From: Moheibacter lacus
Lineage (GTDB): Bacteria > Bacteroidota > Bacteroidia > Flavobacteriales > Weeksellaceae
Assembly: GCF_014042165.1 (NCBI RefSeq)
Contig: NZ_JACDZE010000001.1
Span: forward strand, 62,001 to 126,000
Direction of reading: 5' to 3'
Length of the DNA: 64,000 bases
Shown: one piece after another, positions 9,128 through 19,900 of the stretch
Position numbering within the stretch: position 1 is the first letter of the stretch
Layout: every line of letters starts with the position of its first letter
Made by a program: the position numbers and the translations under genes
Notes under the pieces: model-generated
Databases searched by the model: none
The model's input: the letters and a program-made list of their open reading frames with translations, nothing else
What the model was told of the DNA's origin: nothing

Positions 9128-10362
9128 AGCAAGGGTATAAACAAACCGAAATTGGGGTAATTCCTGAGGATTGGGAGGTTTACACAGTACGAGATTTAAT
9201 TACTCTTTTAACTGATTATGATGCTAATGGAAGTTTTTCATCAGTTGCAGAAAACGTTAAATCATATAATTATCCAGAGTACGCTTGGTATGTAAGATCA
9301 ACAGATTTAGAAAATAAAACTGATTTGTCTAATGTCAAATATGTAGATAAACCTTCATATGACTTTTTGAAGAAAACTTCTTTATTTGGAGGGGAATTAT
9401 TATTTCTTAAAAGAGGCGATATTGGCAATGTATATCTATTTGAAATGAAAACAAATAGGGCAACTTTAGCTCCTAATTTGTATTTGTTAAAACTAAATGA
9501 TATTTCATCATCTAAATATTTATATCAATATTTTATCAGCGAAAATGGTCAAAAGCAATTAAAAAGTAAAAATGCAGGTTCAACATTAGGAGCATTATAT
9601 AAAGATGATGTAAAAGCTATGCTAGTCCCACTTCCCCCATTAGCCGAGCAAGAAGCGATCGCTGCGGCATTGTCGGATGCGGATGCGTGGGTTGAGAGCT
9701 TAGAACAACTCATCGCTAAAAAACGCCTCATCAAACAAGGCGCTATGCAAACCTTGCTGACACCAAAAGATGATTGGGAAGTGAAGAAGTTGGGGGAGGT
9801 AGCATCGTATAGACGAGGAAGTTTTCCTCAACCATATGGATTAGATAAATGGTATGATGATACTAATGGAATGCCTTTTATTCAAGTTTTTGATGTTGCC
9901 AAGAATAGAAAATTAAAAATTGATACTAAAAGAAAAGTTAGTGAGTTAGCTCAGCCAATGAGTGTATTTGTTCCAAAGGGGACTATTGTATTAACTATAC
10001 AAGGTTCTATTGGACGAATTGCATTAACACAATATGATGCATATTGTGATAGAACTTTGTTGATATTTGAAAAAATAGATAGTAGTTTATATAAATTCTA
10101 TTTTTTGCTAGCCGTAGAACAAATTTTTGAAATTGAAAAAGAAAAAGCTCCGGGAGGTACAATTAAAACAATTACAAAAGAAGCATTGTCCGATTTTAAA
10201 ATAACATATCCAAAATCCCTTTCCGAGCAAGAGCGTATTGCAAGGATTTTATCGGATATGGATGCGGAGTTGGAGGCCTTGGAGCAGCAATTAGCGAAAG
10301 CGCGGCAAATCAAACAAGGGATGATGCAGGAATTGTTGACCGGGAGAACGAGGTTGGTGTAG
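9115..10362 (+). CDS. hsdS: Type I restriction-modification specificity subunit HsdS
   Basis: A 415-residue specificity subunit with the classic two-repeat plan. Target-recognition domain 1 covers about residues 20-175. A conserved helical spacer follows, with LAEQEAIAAALSDADAWVESLE and KRLIKQGAMQTLLTP. Target-recognition domain 2 covers about 220-365. A second conserved helical region holds SEQERIARILSDMDAELEALE and RQIKQGMMQELLTG. The two spacers set the distance between half-sites of the bipartite DNA target. The recognition domains are clearly more AT-rich than the conserved spacers, a sign that recognition domains have been swapped in. It overlaps hsdM by 13 bases; a second ATG at 9121 is an equally possible start. 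The recognised sequence cannot be deduced. Confidence 0.95.
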   Translation: MDMVKQGYKQTEIGVIPEDWEVYTVRDLITLLTDYDANGSFSSVAENVKSYNYPEYAWYVRSTDLENKTDLSNVKYVDKPSYDFLKKTSLFGGELLFLKRGDIGNVYLFEMKTNRATLAPNLYLLKLNDISSSKYLYQYFISENGQKQLKSKNAGSTLGALYKDDVKAMLVPLPPLAEQEAIAAALSDADAWVESLEQLIAKKRLIKQGAMQTLLTPKDDWEVKKLGEVASYRRGSFPQPYGLDKWYDDTNGMPFIQVFDVAKNRKLKIDTKRKVSELAQPMSVFVPKGTIVLTIQGSIGRIALTQYDAYCDRTLLIFEKIDSSLYKFYFLLAVEQIFEIEKEKAPGGTIKTITKEALSDFKITYPKSLSEQERIARILSDMDAELEALEQQLAKARQIKQGMMQELLTGRTRLV

Positions 10363-10394
10363 ATAATTGTAAAAAACTAAATGATAAAATCAAA

Positions 10395-13300
10395 ATGAAA
10401 CATATCTCCTTACGGTTAGCTTGGCACGATGACGGCTGGAACGGTCACATTTGTAAAAATCCTAGAGCAAATACCCATTGTGTGGGACAACATTCTTATC
10501 CGGGCGATTTGATTTCGCAGGCCAGGGATTTAGACTGGGAAGAGCAAGAAAATGTAGCAGGATGTCATTGTTCGGCAATTGACGGTATACCACCTTGTTC
10601 TTACAGCATCAATGCTTTTGGAAACGCCGCAATCAAAGGAGAAAGTAATCCGCCTGATTTCTTTAAGGATAATTCCAAAGGCATAGCGTTTGAAATTCCG
10701 GCTTCTACAGCCTGTATTTGGCCTTATGAACAGATGTATTCTGACGATATTAAGGCTGATAAAGGTTCATCGCAGACCTATAATTATACGAAAAGATTGG
10801 CTGCAGCTAAAAATTTCTTTAAAGAAGTAACACCAAACGAAAGTCTTGTATTTTATTATGCCAACAAAAGCAATCCCTTCAGCGAAGAGGATGATAGAAA
10901 TTTCGTGTTGGTAGGTATCTCCAGAATTAAAAAAATTGGAGAGGTAATGTATTATGAAAATGTATCTGAAGAAAATAAAAAGAAATATGCAGATGGGTTT
11001 GTATGGCAGTTGCCTATCACGTCTAAATTTCCTGACGAAGGATTTGCAATTCCTTACCATAAGTACCGAGACCAACCTGAAATATTAGAAAGGATAACGT
11101 ACATACCAGAAATTTCAGACAATTTTAAATACGGCACCAAACATATATCTGATGATGATGCTTTGATTTATGTGGAACGTTTAACAGAAATTGTAGATTT
11201 TTTGATAAATGTAGATGATACAGAAAATTGGGTAGAACGAAAAACCTGGTTGGTATCCTTGCAAAATGAACTTTGGAAAAAAAGGGGGCCATATCCTGGG
11301 CTAAATTCTGCTTTAGAAGCTTTGGAAATGCCAGAATTTATGGATTTCTATAAAGAAGCGGTAGCCAAAAGCGAAGGAATTAAAGCAAAAGAAACTATTT
11401 TCAGATATCTCAATGATAAAAAACTTACGGATTTTGTAGATAATTCCATTCATCCAGCTACACTAAAATCTTACCAGAAAAACTGGTATATCAAGTTGGA
11501 AAACCAAAATAAGCGAGATTTAATTGAAAATGTACTTTCAAGAATTGATTTGAAAACCAGCCAGATCAAGCTGATATTGGATGATAAAAGGGAACAAAAT
11601 AATATTTACTCATCTATCGATGCAATCCTTGAAAATCCTTTCATTCTTCAGGAGGAATACATTGGTACTGATGCAAGCGATATCATCAACTTTGAAAAAA
11701 TAGACCACGCTGTTTTACCTTCTCAGGAGTTGAGTTTGGATATTCTGGTTCCCAAAGATGATAATAGAAGACTGCGTGCTTTGATTATTGATTGTCTCAA
11801 AAAAGAGGACGTTCATTCATTCGTAGATCAAGTAACATTGTTAGAAAAAGTCAATCAAAAAATAAGCGTATATCCCGATTGGAAAAACATTCAATTCAAT
11901 AAAGGATATATTGATTTTGAAAAGGACTTTTTTGAAGAGAAGCTCTTTTTTAGAACAGCGGAGAATATCACTTATGTCTATCTGAAAGACATCTACGAGC
12001 AAGAGCGTATAATAGAAAAACAAATTCGAAATTTGGTTGGCCGGTTGCCAATAGATGTGCAAAGACCGTTTAACGAAGCGAAATGGCAAAATGAAATATT
12101 CAAAGCGGATTGTAATTTGGATAGAAAAGCTCCAGAAGAATATCGAACTGCTGTTGAAAGTCAGGTTTTGGTATGTAAACAAATTTTTAGAAAGCCTATT
12201 AGCATTTTATCGGGTGCAGCAGGCACTGGTAAAACTACAGTAATCAATGCCATTATTAAAGCCATAAAATTCAGTTCAAATAATACTGAAAAGTGTTTGC
12301 TTCTAGCGCCTACTGGTAAAGCGTCAGACAGAATGAAAGAAGCAACTGGAGAAGAGGCGAAGACCATTCATCAATTTTTGGCAAGTAAAGGTTGGCTCAA
12401 TCCTAATTTTACTTTCAAAAAAGAAGGCGGCAAAAAAGAGAGTGATATCACAACCTACATTGTTGATGAAACTTCAATGATTGACTTGACCTTAATGGCA
12501 ACCTTATTCAAAGCCATTAATTGGGATTATGCCAAGCGCATCATATTTGTGGGAGACCCCAATCAGTTACCACCAATTGGGAAAGGGAAAGTTTTTGCAG
12601 AAACTATTGAATTTATCAAAGAGATTGACGAGGAAGCGTACGGTCATTTGCGGGATAATATGCGCCAGATGGAAAATAAGATCGACGGCAAGGGCACAGG
12701 CATTATTGATTTGGCTTCTATTTATGTGCAAGAAGATGGACATTCTTTTGAAAGCAAATCTGACACAGAAGATATACTGAAAAAGATAAATGAAAATGGT
12801 GAATTAGATCAAGATGTAAAAGTTCTTATTTGGGAAGATAATGTTTCTTTGGAAGAACAACTAATCTCTTCTATAAAAAATGATATGGAAGAGAGCGGAA
12901 ACGATAATATTATGAATTATCAAGTGGTTTCGCCCTATCGGGGAGAATTATTTGGAACTGAGCACTTAAATAAAGTACTTCAAACAAATCTGAATAGTAA
13001 GAATGCTCAAAAAGGACTGCTCGGCGGAATAACCTATTTTGATAAAATTATCCAATTTACAAATCGAGCTGGTTTAAACTCTTACTGGTATAATAATTTC
13101 AAAATCGATAAATGGGAACGTGTTGCTGTTTATAATGGAGAAATTGGTCAGGTATGGATGCATCCATTTGACAAAAAATCCTATCATTATTCTACTAACA
13201 TCAAGAGATTTAATGTTAAATTCAACAGACAGCCCCAATATTATATTGAGTTTAATAACGAAAATCAAGTAGTTGAAAATATCGAATTAGGCTATGCTAT

Positions 13301-13913
13301 TTCAGTTCATAAATCTCAAGGGAGCGAGTTCAGTTATCTATATTTAATTATACCACAATCTAAACAAACGTTACTTTCCACAGAGTTGATCTACACAGGA
13401 ATTACTCGTGCAAAAACAAAGCTTAGAATTTTTATTGAGAAAGACTTGAGTATTCTTCAGTCGTTAAGAAGACCAGAACGCTCAAAATTAAAATTTATAA
13501 ATTCTTCCTTATTTGCGTTTAGACCATTGCCGATGGAATTTTCAAATATGGGAGCCTGGTATGAAGAAGGAAAGGTTCAAGCAACTTTAAGTGAATATTT
13601 GGTGAGAAGTAAATCTGAAGTGATTATTACCAACCTCCTGGTTACTAATGAAATGACCAGCTTTAAATATGAAACGCTATTGTATGCTCCTGATAAAACA
13701 TTTTATCTCCCAGATTTTACAATCAATGTCAATGGGAAAACATACTATTGGGAACACGTAGGAATGTTGCATATACCGAAATATAAACAGCGCTGGGAAG
13801 AGAAGCAGAAATGGTATGAAAAGCATTTTCCAAATCAATTGTTGGTTACTTACGAAAGTGAAAACCTCACGAAAGAAGCCCAGAGAATAATTGACGAGAT
13901 AAAAAGAAATTAG
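10395..13913 (+). CDS. Large RecD-like SF1 helicase with N-terminal Cys cluster and C-terminal PD-(D/E)XK-like nuclease
   Basis: An 1172-residue protein with three visible parts. The N-terminus has a Cys/His cluster (ICKNPRANTHC, then GCHCSAIDGIPPC, residues about 19-67) that could bind metal; I know no family for it. A RecD/TraA-like SF1 helicase follows. It has Walker A GAAGTGKT near 606, TPTGKA-like motif Ia (APTGKASD), Walker B VDETSM near 690, motif III GDPNQLPP near 720, motif V HKSQGSEF near 972 and motif VI YTGITRAK near 1001. The C-terminus resembles a PD-(D/E)XK nuclease: RSKSE near 1070, YLPDF near 1103, YWEHVGM near 1117. It lies 32 bases after hsdS and 17 before the next giant gene, inside a type I system where neither is normal. 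A defence role is inferred from this position. The gene is more AT-rich than hsdM. Confidence 0.85.
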   Translation: MKHISLRLAWHDDGWNGHICKNPRANTHCVGQHSYPGDLISQARDLDWEEQENVAGCHCSAIDGIPPCSYSINAFGNAAIKGESNPPDFFKDNSKGIAFEIPASTACIWPYEQMYSDDIKADKGSSQTYNYTKRLAAAKNFFKEVTPNESLVFYYANKSNPFSEEDDRNFVLVGISRIKKIGEVMYYENVSEENKKKYADGFVWQLPITSKFPDEGFAIPYHKYRDQPEILERITYIPEISDNFKYGTKHISDDDALIYVERLTEIVDFLINVDDTENWVERKTWLVSLQNELWKKRGPYPGLNSALEALEMPEFMDFYKEAVAKSEGIKAKETIFRYLNDKKLTDFVDNSIHPATLKSYQKNWYIKLENQNKRDLIENVLSRIDLKTSQIKLILDDKREQNNIYSSIDAILENPFILQEEYIGTDASDIINFEKIDHAVLPSQELSLDILVPKDDNRRLRALIIDCLKKEDVHSFVDQVTLLEKVNQKISVYPDWKNIQFNKGYIDFEKDFFEEKLFFRTAENITYVYLKDIYEQERIIEKQIRNLVGRLPIDVQRPFNEAKWQNEIFKADCNLDRKAPEEYRTAVESQVLVCKQIFRKPISILSGAAGTGKTTVINAIIKAIKFSSNNTEKCLLLAPTGKASDRMKEATGEEAKTIHQFLASKGWLNPNFTFKKEGGKKESDITTYIVDETSMIDLTLMATLFKAINWDYAKRIIFVGDPNQLPPIGKGKVFAETIEFIKEIDEEAYGHLRDNMRQMENKIDGKGTGIIDLASIYVQEDGHSFESKSDTEDILKKINENGELDQDVKVLIWEDNVSLEEQLISSIKNDMEESGNDNIMNYQVVSPYRGELFGTEHLNKVLQTNLNSKNAQKGLLGGITYFDKIIQFTNRAGLNSYWYNNFKIDKWERVAVYNGEIGQVWMHPFDKKSYHYSTNIKRFNVKFNRQPQYYIEFNNENQVVENIELGYAISVHKSQGSEFSYLYLIIPQSKQTLLSTELIYTGITRAKTKLRIFIEKDLSILQSLRRPERSKLKFINSSLFAFRPLPMEFSNMGAWYEEGKVQATLSEYLVRSKSEVIITNLLVTNEMTSFKYETLLYAPDKTFYLPDFTINVNGKTYYWEHVGMLHIPKYKQRWEEKQKWYEKHFPNQLLVTYESENLTKEAQRIIDEIKRN

Positions 13914-13930
13914 ATTATAAATATGGTTCA

Positions 13931-16900
13931 ATGAAAATAAAAGATATCCAACAATATAGAGAAGTTTTCAAAAATGTTATACGTAATGTGCCAGATCGCA
14001 ATGAAAATTTTATTGGGAATTATTATTATGACGAAGTACAACAGAAAAGGATAAGAGGATGGTTTGATCTGTATTTTGGCCAAGCGGATGGTAATTCGAC
14101 CGCCCAAAAAGGTGTTGAAAATAAACTGATTTCTTTCTTGGATATGGCAAGGGATGGCCAAGCTATTTATGAATTTTTACAAAATGCAGTAGATGCTGGT
14201 GCTTCCAAATTCTTAATGTTTTATAAAACCGATCCTGATACTAATGAAGATTATTTATTGGTCATTAACAATGGGGAAATGTTTACTACGGAAAGCATCA
14301 TTTCTATTTTAAACATTGGTTCTTCTACCAAAACAAATAACTCTGAAAAAATCGGTCAATTTGGTATAGGATTTAAACTTGCGCATCGATTGGTTGGGAA
14401 AGACAATGCTATTGCAGAACTCTTGAATGATTTAAATGGTCCTATTCTGTATAGTTGGAAAAACAATGAAATTGCAAACTTACAAACGCCACTATCGGTC
14501 GAGGAATTTAAATATTCTTTTGATGACAAGAGCCACAAATTAACAGTTCAGGACGAGAATTCTTGGCTTTTCAAAATCCTTCTTACTACTTTTCCTTGTG
14601 CTTATAATGAAAAGCCTGTGATATGGGATGGTGAGGTAGTTTCAGAACCACCCTTCTCTGAAAAAGATTTAAATTTTTTACAGGGATGGCTTAATGAAGA
14701 AAGCTTACAACTACATCTTAAAAACGACTTCGAACAAGGCGCTCTTTTCTTGATGAAACTAGGTGAAGGTAAATTAAAAGAGATTAAGGATGAACCTAAT
14801 CTCAAAGAAGGTGTTCGCTTTTCACTTGCGATTTTAAAAGAAACATCAGGAAATGGAAAAGGGCTATCTACTGCCGTAATCAATGAGGAGAAGGTGTATC
14901 ATCCTGAATTAGATTTCCATAAAATCACCATCCCAAAAGAAGATAAAGATCAATATGCTTATGTTCGATTTGGGAAACCTTATGATGAATTAGACCAACA
15001 TCAAATCAATGAACTAGCTAATGAAAGTGCTATTCAAATTTTGTTTGGTTTCAAAAATTATAATGAAATTGCTGATTTTTTTAAAGGCTCACCAAGTTTT
15101 TATCTTTATTTTCCTGTAAGCCAAGAGGTTCACAATTTTAATTATATTTTTCATTCAAACGCTTTGTACAAAGGTTCCAGCAGGGTCTTTTTACAAGCTG
15201 GTGGAGGTAAAGGACTTAATGAGCGACTGTTTGAAAAGACTGTCGAGCTTTTGGAAAAAGATTTACGAAAATTATTTAATGAGGATCTTAAAAAGTTCAA
15301 AAACTTATATAGTGCCTTTTTAACATCTGGAAAAACTCAAAATAATGAAAGTGAGTGGATTACAAATAGCTACACACGCCCAATAGATGAAATGCTTAAA
15401 CGCATTGTTCCAGTAAAAAAGGCTGAAGGGGAATTATTGTTATTAGACAGTACATCAACCCGCAGCCCAATTTACTTGATCGATACCGAAATCGGAATTC
15501 TGGAAGATCAGTATTATTTCCTGTTTGACAAGGCTGAACTTTCTCTGGAATATTCCTTTAAGGCAATTGATAAATTGAATTTAAAATCATACAACATCTA
15601 TGATATACTAAATATTGAAAATATAAGTAATCGTCTGAATCATTGGATTGATCATGATGAAGATAAGGCTAAACTGTTTTATAAAGAACTTACAGAGAAT
15701 CAAAATACGCATCGTCCTAATTCTCTTACTGATGTTCAGAAGGCAAATCTTGTAAAAATTAAGTGGATTCAATTATCAGATGATAAAACATTTAGCACAA
15801 TTCAAGAAATAGAAAAAAACACGCCTGTTTTTTTATTGTCTAAGACGCTGTACTCAGTAAAGGAAATTTTCCACAAACTAAATCTCTCTACAAGTAAATA
15901 TGATTTAAGTGCTTTTATTGATAAATATAGGGGTAACTTTCAACAAAATGAACTGCGCCAGTTTACGTACAGTACACTGACTTCTATGTTTAGCGAGCAA
16001 GTTGAAACAAACGATTTAGACCAATTAGATAATAATGAACGATTTGCTTTATTCGAGGCTTTCAGAACTTTGGATGATAATCCTGGAGGAAGATTAAGCT
16101 TATTAAAATTATACAAAAATAGACTAGGCAACTACCAACCTTTAGGTCGATTAGCAAATGTTCAAGGCGGATTGTTAGGGTTGTTCTCAATTGACACTTC
16201 CCAGTTAACTGGAATTGATAGTAGGATTTTACAAAACTATTTAAAAGTTGATGGGACTGTACTTTATGAAAAGATTTATTATCCTCAATGGAAGGATTTA
16301 TTGGAGTATGTCATTACTAACACAGGTAGTATCACACCTTCTAAAATCGTATCCGAAATCAATTATGCTTTTAATCATTCAAACTGGTCTGAGAAAGAGA
16401 CACATTTACTATCCTCACACCAAGTTGTAATATGCAATGGTAAAGTTTTAGAAACGAGTAATATTCTCATTCCGCACAATGGGGAAATCGAAGATTACGG
16501 AAAAAAGCAGGAAAGTTTAGAGAAGTTTTATAAAACATATTTACCAGACCAAAAATTCTTAGAGATATTTACCACAAACAGTCCATTTGGATATAAAACA
16601 GAATTAAATGACCCTGAACTTCTATTAGAAAATATTTCGGAACAAGATGTGTTTGAAGTATTGAACCTTGCTCGTCAGTTCCAATTAGATTTTTTCGAAG
16701 ACAACACAATAGAGAAACACAATAATTCTTACAATATCATTTCATCACGCAACAAACAGCAATATTTTTCAGAGGATGATAAAATAATTGATTTGATGGA
16801 TGATTTGTCTACAACAAAATACGAATTATTACCGAATGCGTTTAGAGAATTTGCCGAAATGGTAAGTACGAGAGGTATAGAGCTTCACAAGTTATTCATC

Positions 16901-19900
16901 AGTAATAGTAGCATCTATGAAAATAATGGAACTCTTCACAAACTTCTGGAAGTTGCCGTTTCATTTGCTGAAGAATCACGTATAGAATTGTTTGAAAAAC
17001 TTGAAAAAATTACACTTGACTTTGACGAAGAGGCTGATATAATTAATAAATTGATCCAGTTTATTAATTCAATAAGACGTGTTGATATTGATGAATTGCA
17101 GTCTAAAGTTGTTTTATCTAGGGGTACAGATGAAATCGTTTTAAATGTTTTACGCCCATCAATTTCAACGTTAACACTAAATCAACGCGAAATCGATTTT
17201 GAAAAAATATTTGGAGCAAAAGATATTGATAACATTGCGACAGATTTTTATAATAAATTTATAGACCGATCAGAAATTGATAAGAAATTTTTTATAAAAT
17301 TATTAAAACTCGAAAACGTAACTGATAATGGAGAATTAAAAGATGCATTTCTCAATTCCTTAAATGATGGGAACGAAATAGTTACAATTTATCAGTTGTA
17401 CTATGCGGTATTCTCAGGAGCGTTTTCAAATGATGAACTTGGACAATTTTACTTAATAAATATTGATGGTGAATTTTACAATTTGGATCATTCGTGGATT
17501 TTTTCTGAAGATTTTGACACTAATCTTTTCAAAGATGAAAATTTGCTTCACCATTGCTACGCTGAAAATCGTGAGATGCTAACTGAGGTTATTCATTCTG
17601 AGAACACTGGTATCAAGTTTTTCAGGATGAATGATGTAGCTGATTATTCGATTCTAAATGCTGAAGTAGATTACGTCCTTAGCCAGAAACTTGATTTTTT
17701 ATACGATGTTCATAGTAAAACGCTTTTGCAAGATCGTGTAATAAATTATATAGAAATAAATGAATTTTTAGGTATGACTTCCTATAATAAAATTATTTCG
17801 GAAGTTTTCGAACAAGAAAATAATCTATCTCGGGAATTACTTGATTGGTATGCCGGTGATTTAAGTAAAAAAACTTTTCTTGAAGAATTGGGTTACAAAT
17901 TTGATGATAACCCTGCCATTTTGTTTTTGAACGCTTTAGTACTTAATAATGAAAATTTTTCGGAGTTCAACATTAACGTATTTGAAAAAGATGATATTGA
18001 GCTCATTGTCGATTATTTATATCAAAATGAGATTTCATTTAGTTTAAGCAATAGGACTTTGATTAATAAGATGGTCGAACTAATTAAGATTTATTGGAGC
18101 TATCAACAAAATAGAATTTTATGCTATTTAGATGGATCAAAGCTTGGTGTTGAGAGCTCAGAGGAACTCTATGATTTTGATTATAATATTATTGATCAGA
18201 TTTTAAGTAATTCTAATAGTGAAATCTTGACTCAATTTTTTAAAAAATACACAATACCTTATAAAGAAATTGCAGATTTATTTGGTGATGAAGAATTAAA
18301 TATAGTTGAATTAAACTTTGAAATTATTCAAGATAGGTCAAATCATTTGAACGAATATTTTTATCACGAATGGAAAAAGAGCGTAAAAAATATCAATATA
18401 TACAAAGGAGATTTTTTAGTTTACAATATGTATGCTGAAATTGATGGTGAAGATGTGTGCCTATGCGAGATTAGTTATCAAGATGATTTTTGGTTAAATG
18501 CTAATGGAAATCAGTTAGCATTATACTACACAACCAACAAGTCTCTAAAATCTTTGGTAGATCATTTTACTTCAGATGATTATGATGAATATGAAAGTTA
18601 CAATTTGAGAATTTCTCTTAAAAACTTGGAAGAGCTTTATAATTCCTTTAATGCGACAATCTCAGAAGTTCTAGAAAATACAGATATAGAAGAAATCAAA
18701 GGATATTTTCAATCACAGATCGAGAAAGAGGAACGTAGAGTCCATCGGGAAGCAATTACATCTGAAATTAGAGAGACAGCCAAGTATTCAAAATCGTGGT
18801 TTATAAAATACTTGGAGTACCTCAATACAGTTACAGAGAAAAACAGCTCGCAAGATTTGCAGTTTTTAAGATTTAGTAAAATCGAGAAAACAGATAAGCC
18901 TAATTTCTACAAACTATCTGGTTGCAGTGGTGCAATACCTGAGAACATTGACGAATCTACTAACGTAAATATTAAAATAATTTCAGCCAGTCAAAGGCAA
19001 TCTTATAGTATCCAAAATATTTCGCAGAAGAATCAAACAGTACTAATACAACTTAACCAAATTTTACCCGATACTTTGGTTGACAATTTTTTCGTAGGAG
19101 AAATCACCTATTCTCCAACAATTGATTTATTAGGACGATTGACAAATGCTTTTCATTATTTAGAAGATTGGGAAGATATAAATGCGAAGTTTCCTCCAAT
19201 TCAGTATATTTATGGTCCACCTGGAACCGGGAAAACTACTTCACTTAAAAATAAAATTATCGGCTTAACAAACGACAATCCCAATGTAAAGATTCTTGTT
19301 CTGACTCCAACCAATAAGGCTTGTGATGTATTAGCCGAAAAGCTTTATGAAGAAAATTATGATAGCTTTATACGTTTATCTTCTCAGACATCCACAGCAT
19401 TGCCGGAAGAAGTATATACGAATGATTTGAATGATGTTTCACTAGAAAATTTAAATGTGCTTATTTCTACGATTCATAGACATTCTTACTTCAAAGTAAA
19501 TACTGATCATTCTCAGTTCTATTTATACAATTATGAAGAATGGGATTATGTTATTATCGACGAAGCGTCTATGATTAATCTGCCATATATAACATTTAGT
19601 TCCTTAATTAGCCTACAAAACAACCCCAATTGTAAGGTAATTATAGCAGGTGATCCAAAACAAATTCCCCCCGTACCAGAATTGAAAGATGCAGAAAGAG
19701 AAGAAATAGGAGTAGAAACGGAGAATATCTATTCAATGTTTGGACTTAAAAGCTTTGATAAAGAAACTCAAAAATCTGAAATAAGAGATATTGATAAGGT
19801 TGATAATTTAGACATACAATATCGTTCATTGCCTGAAATCGGTAATTTATTTAGTAATTTTTCTTATGAAGGTAAAGTAAGTTCAAATCGATCGTTGGAT

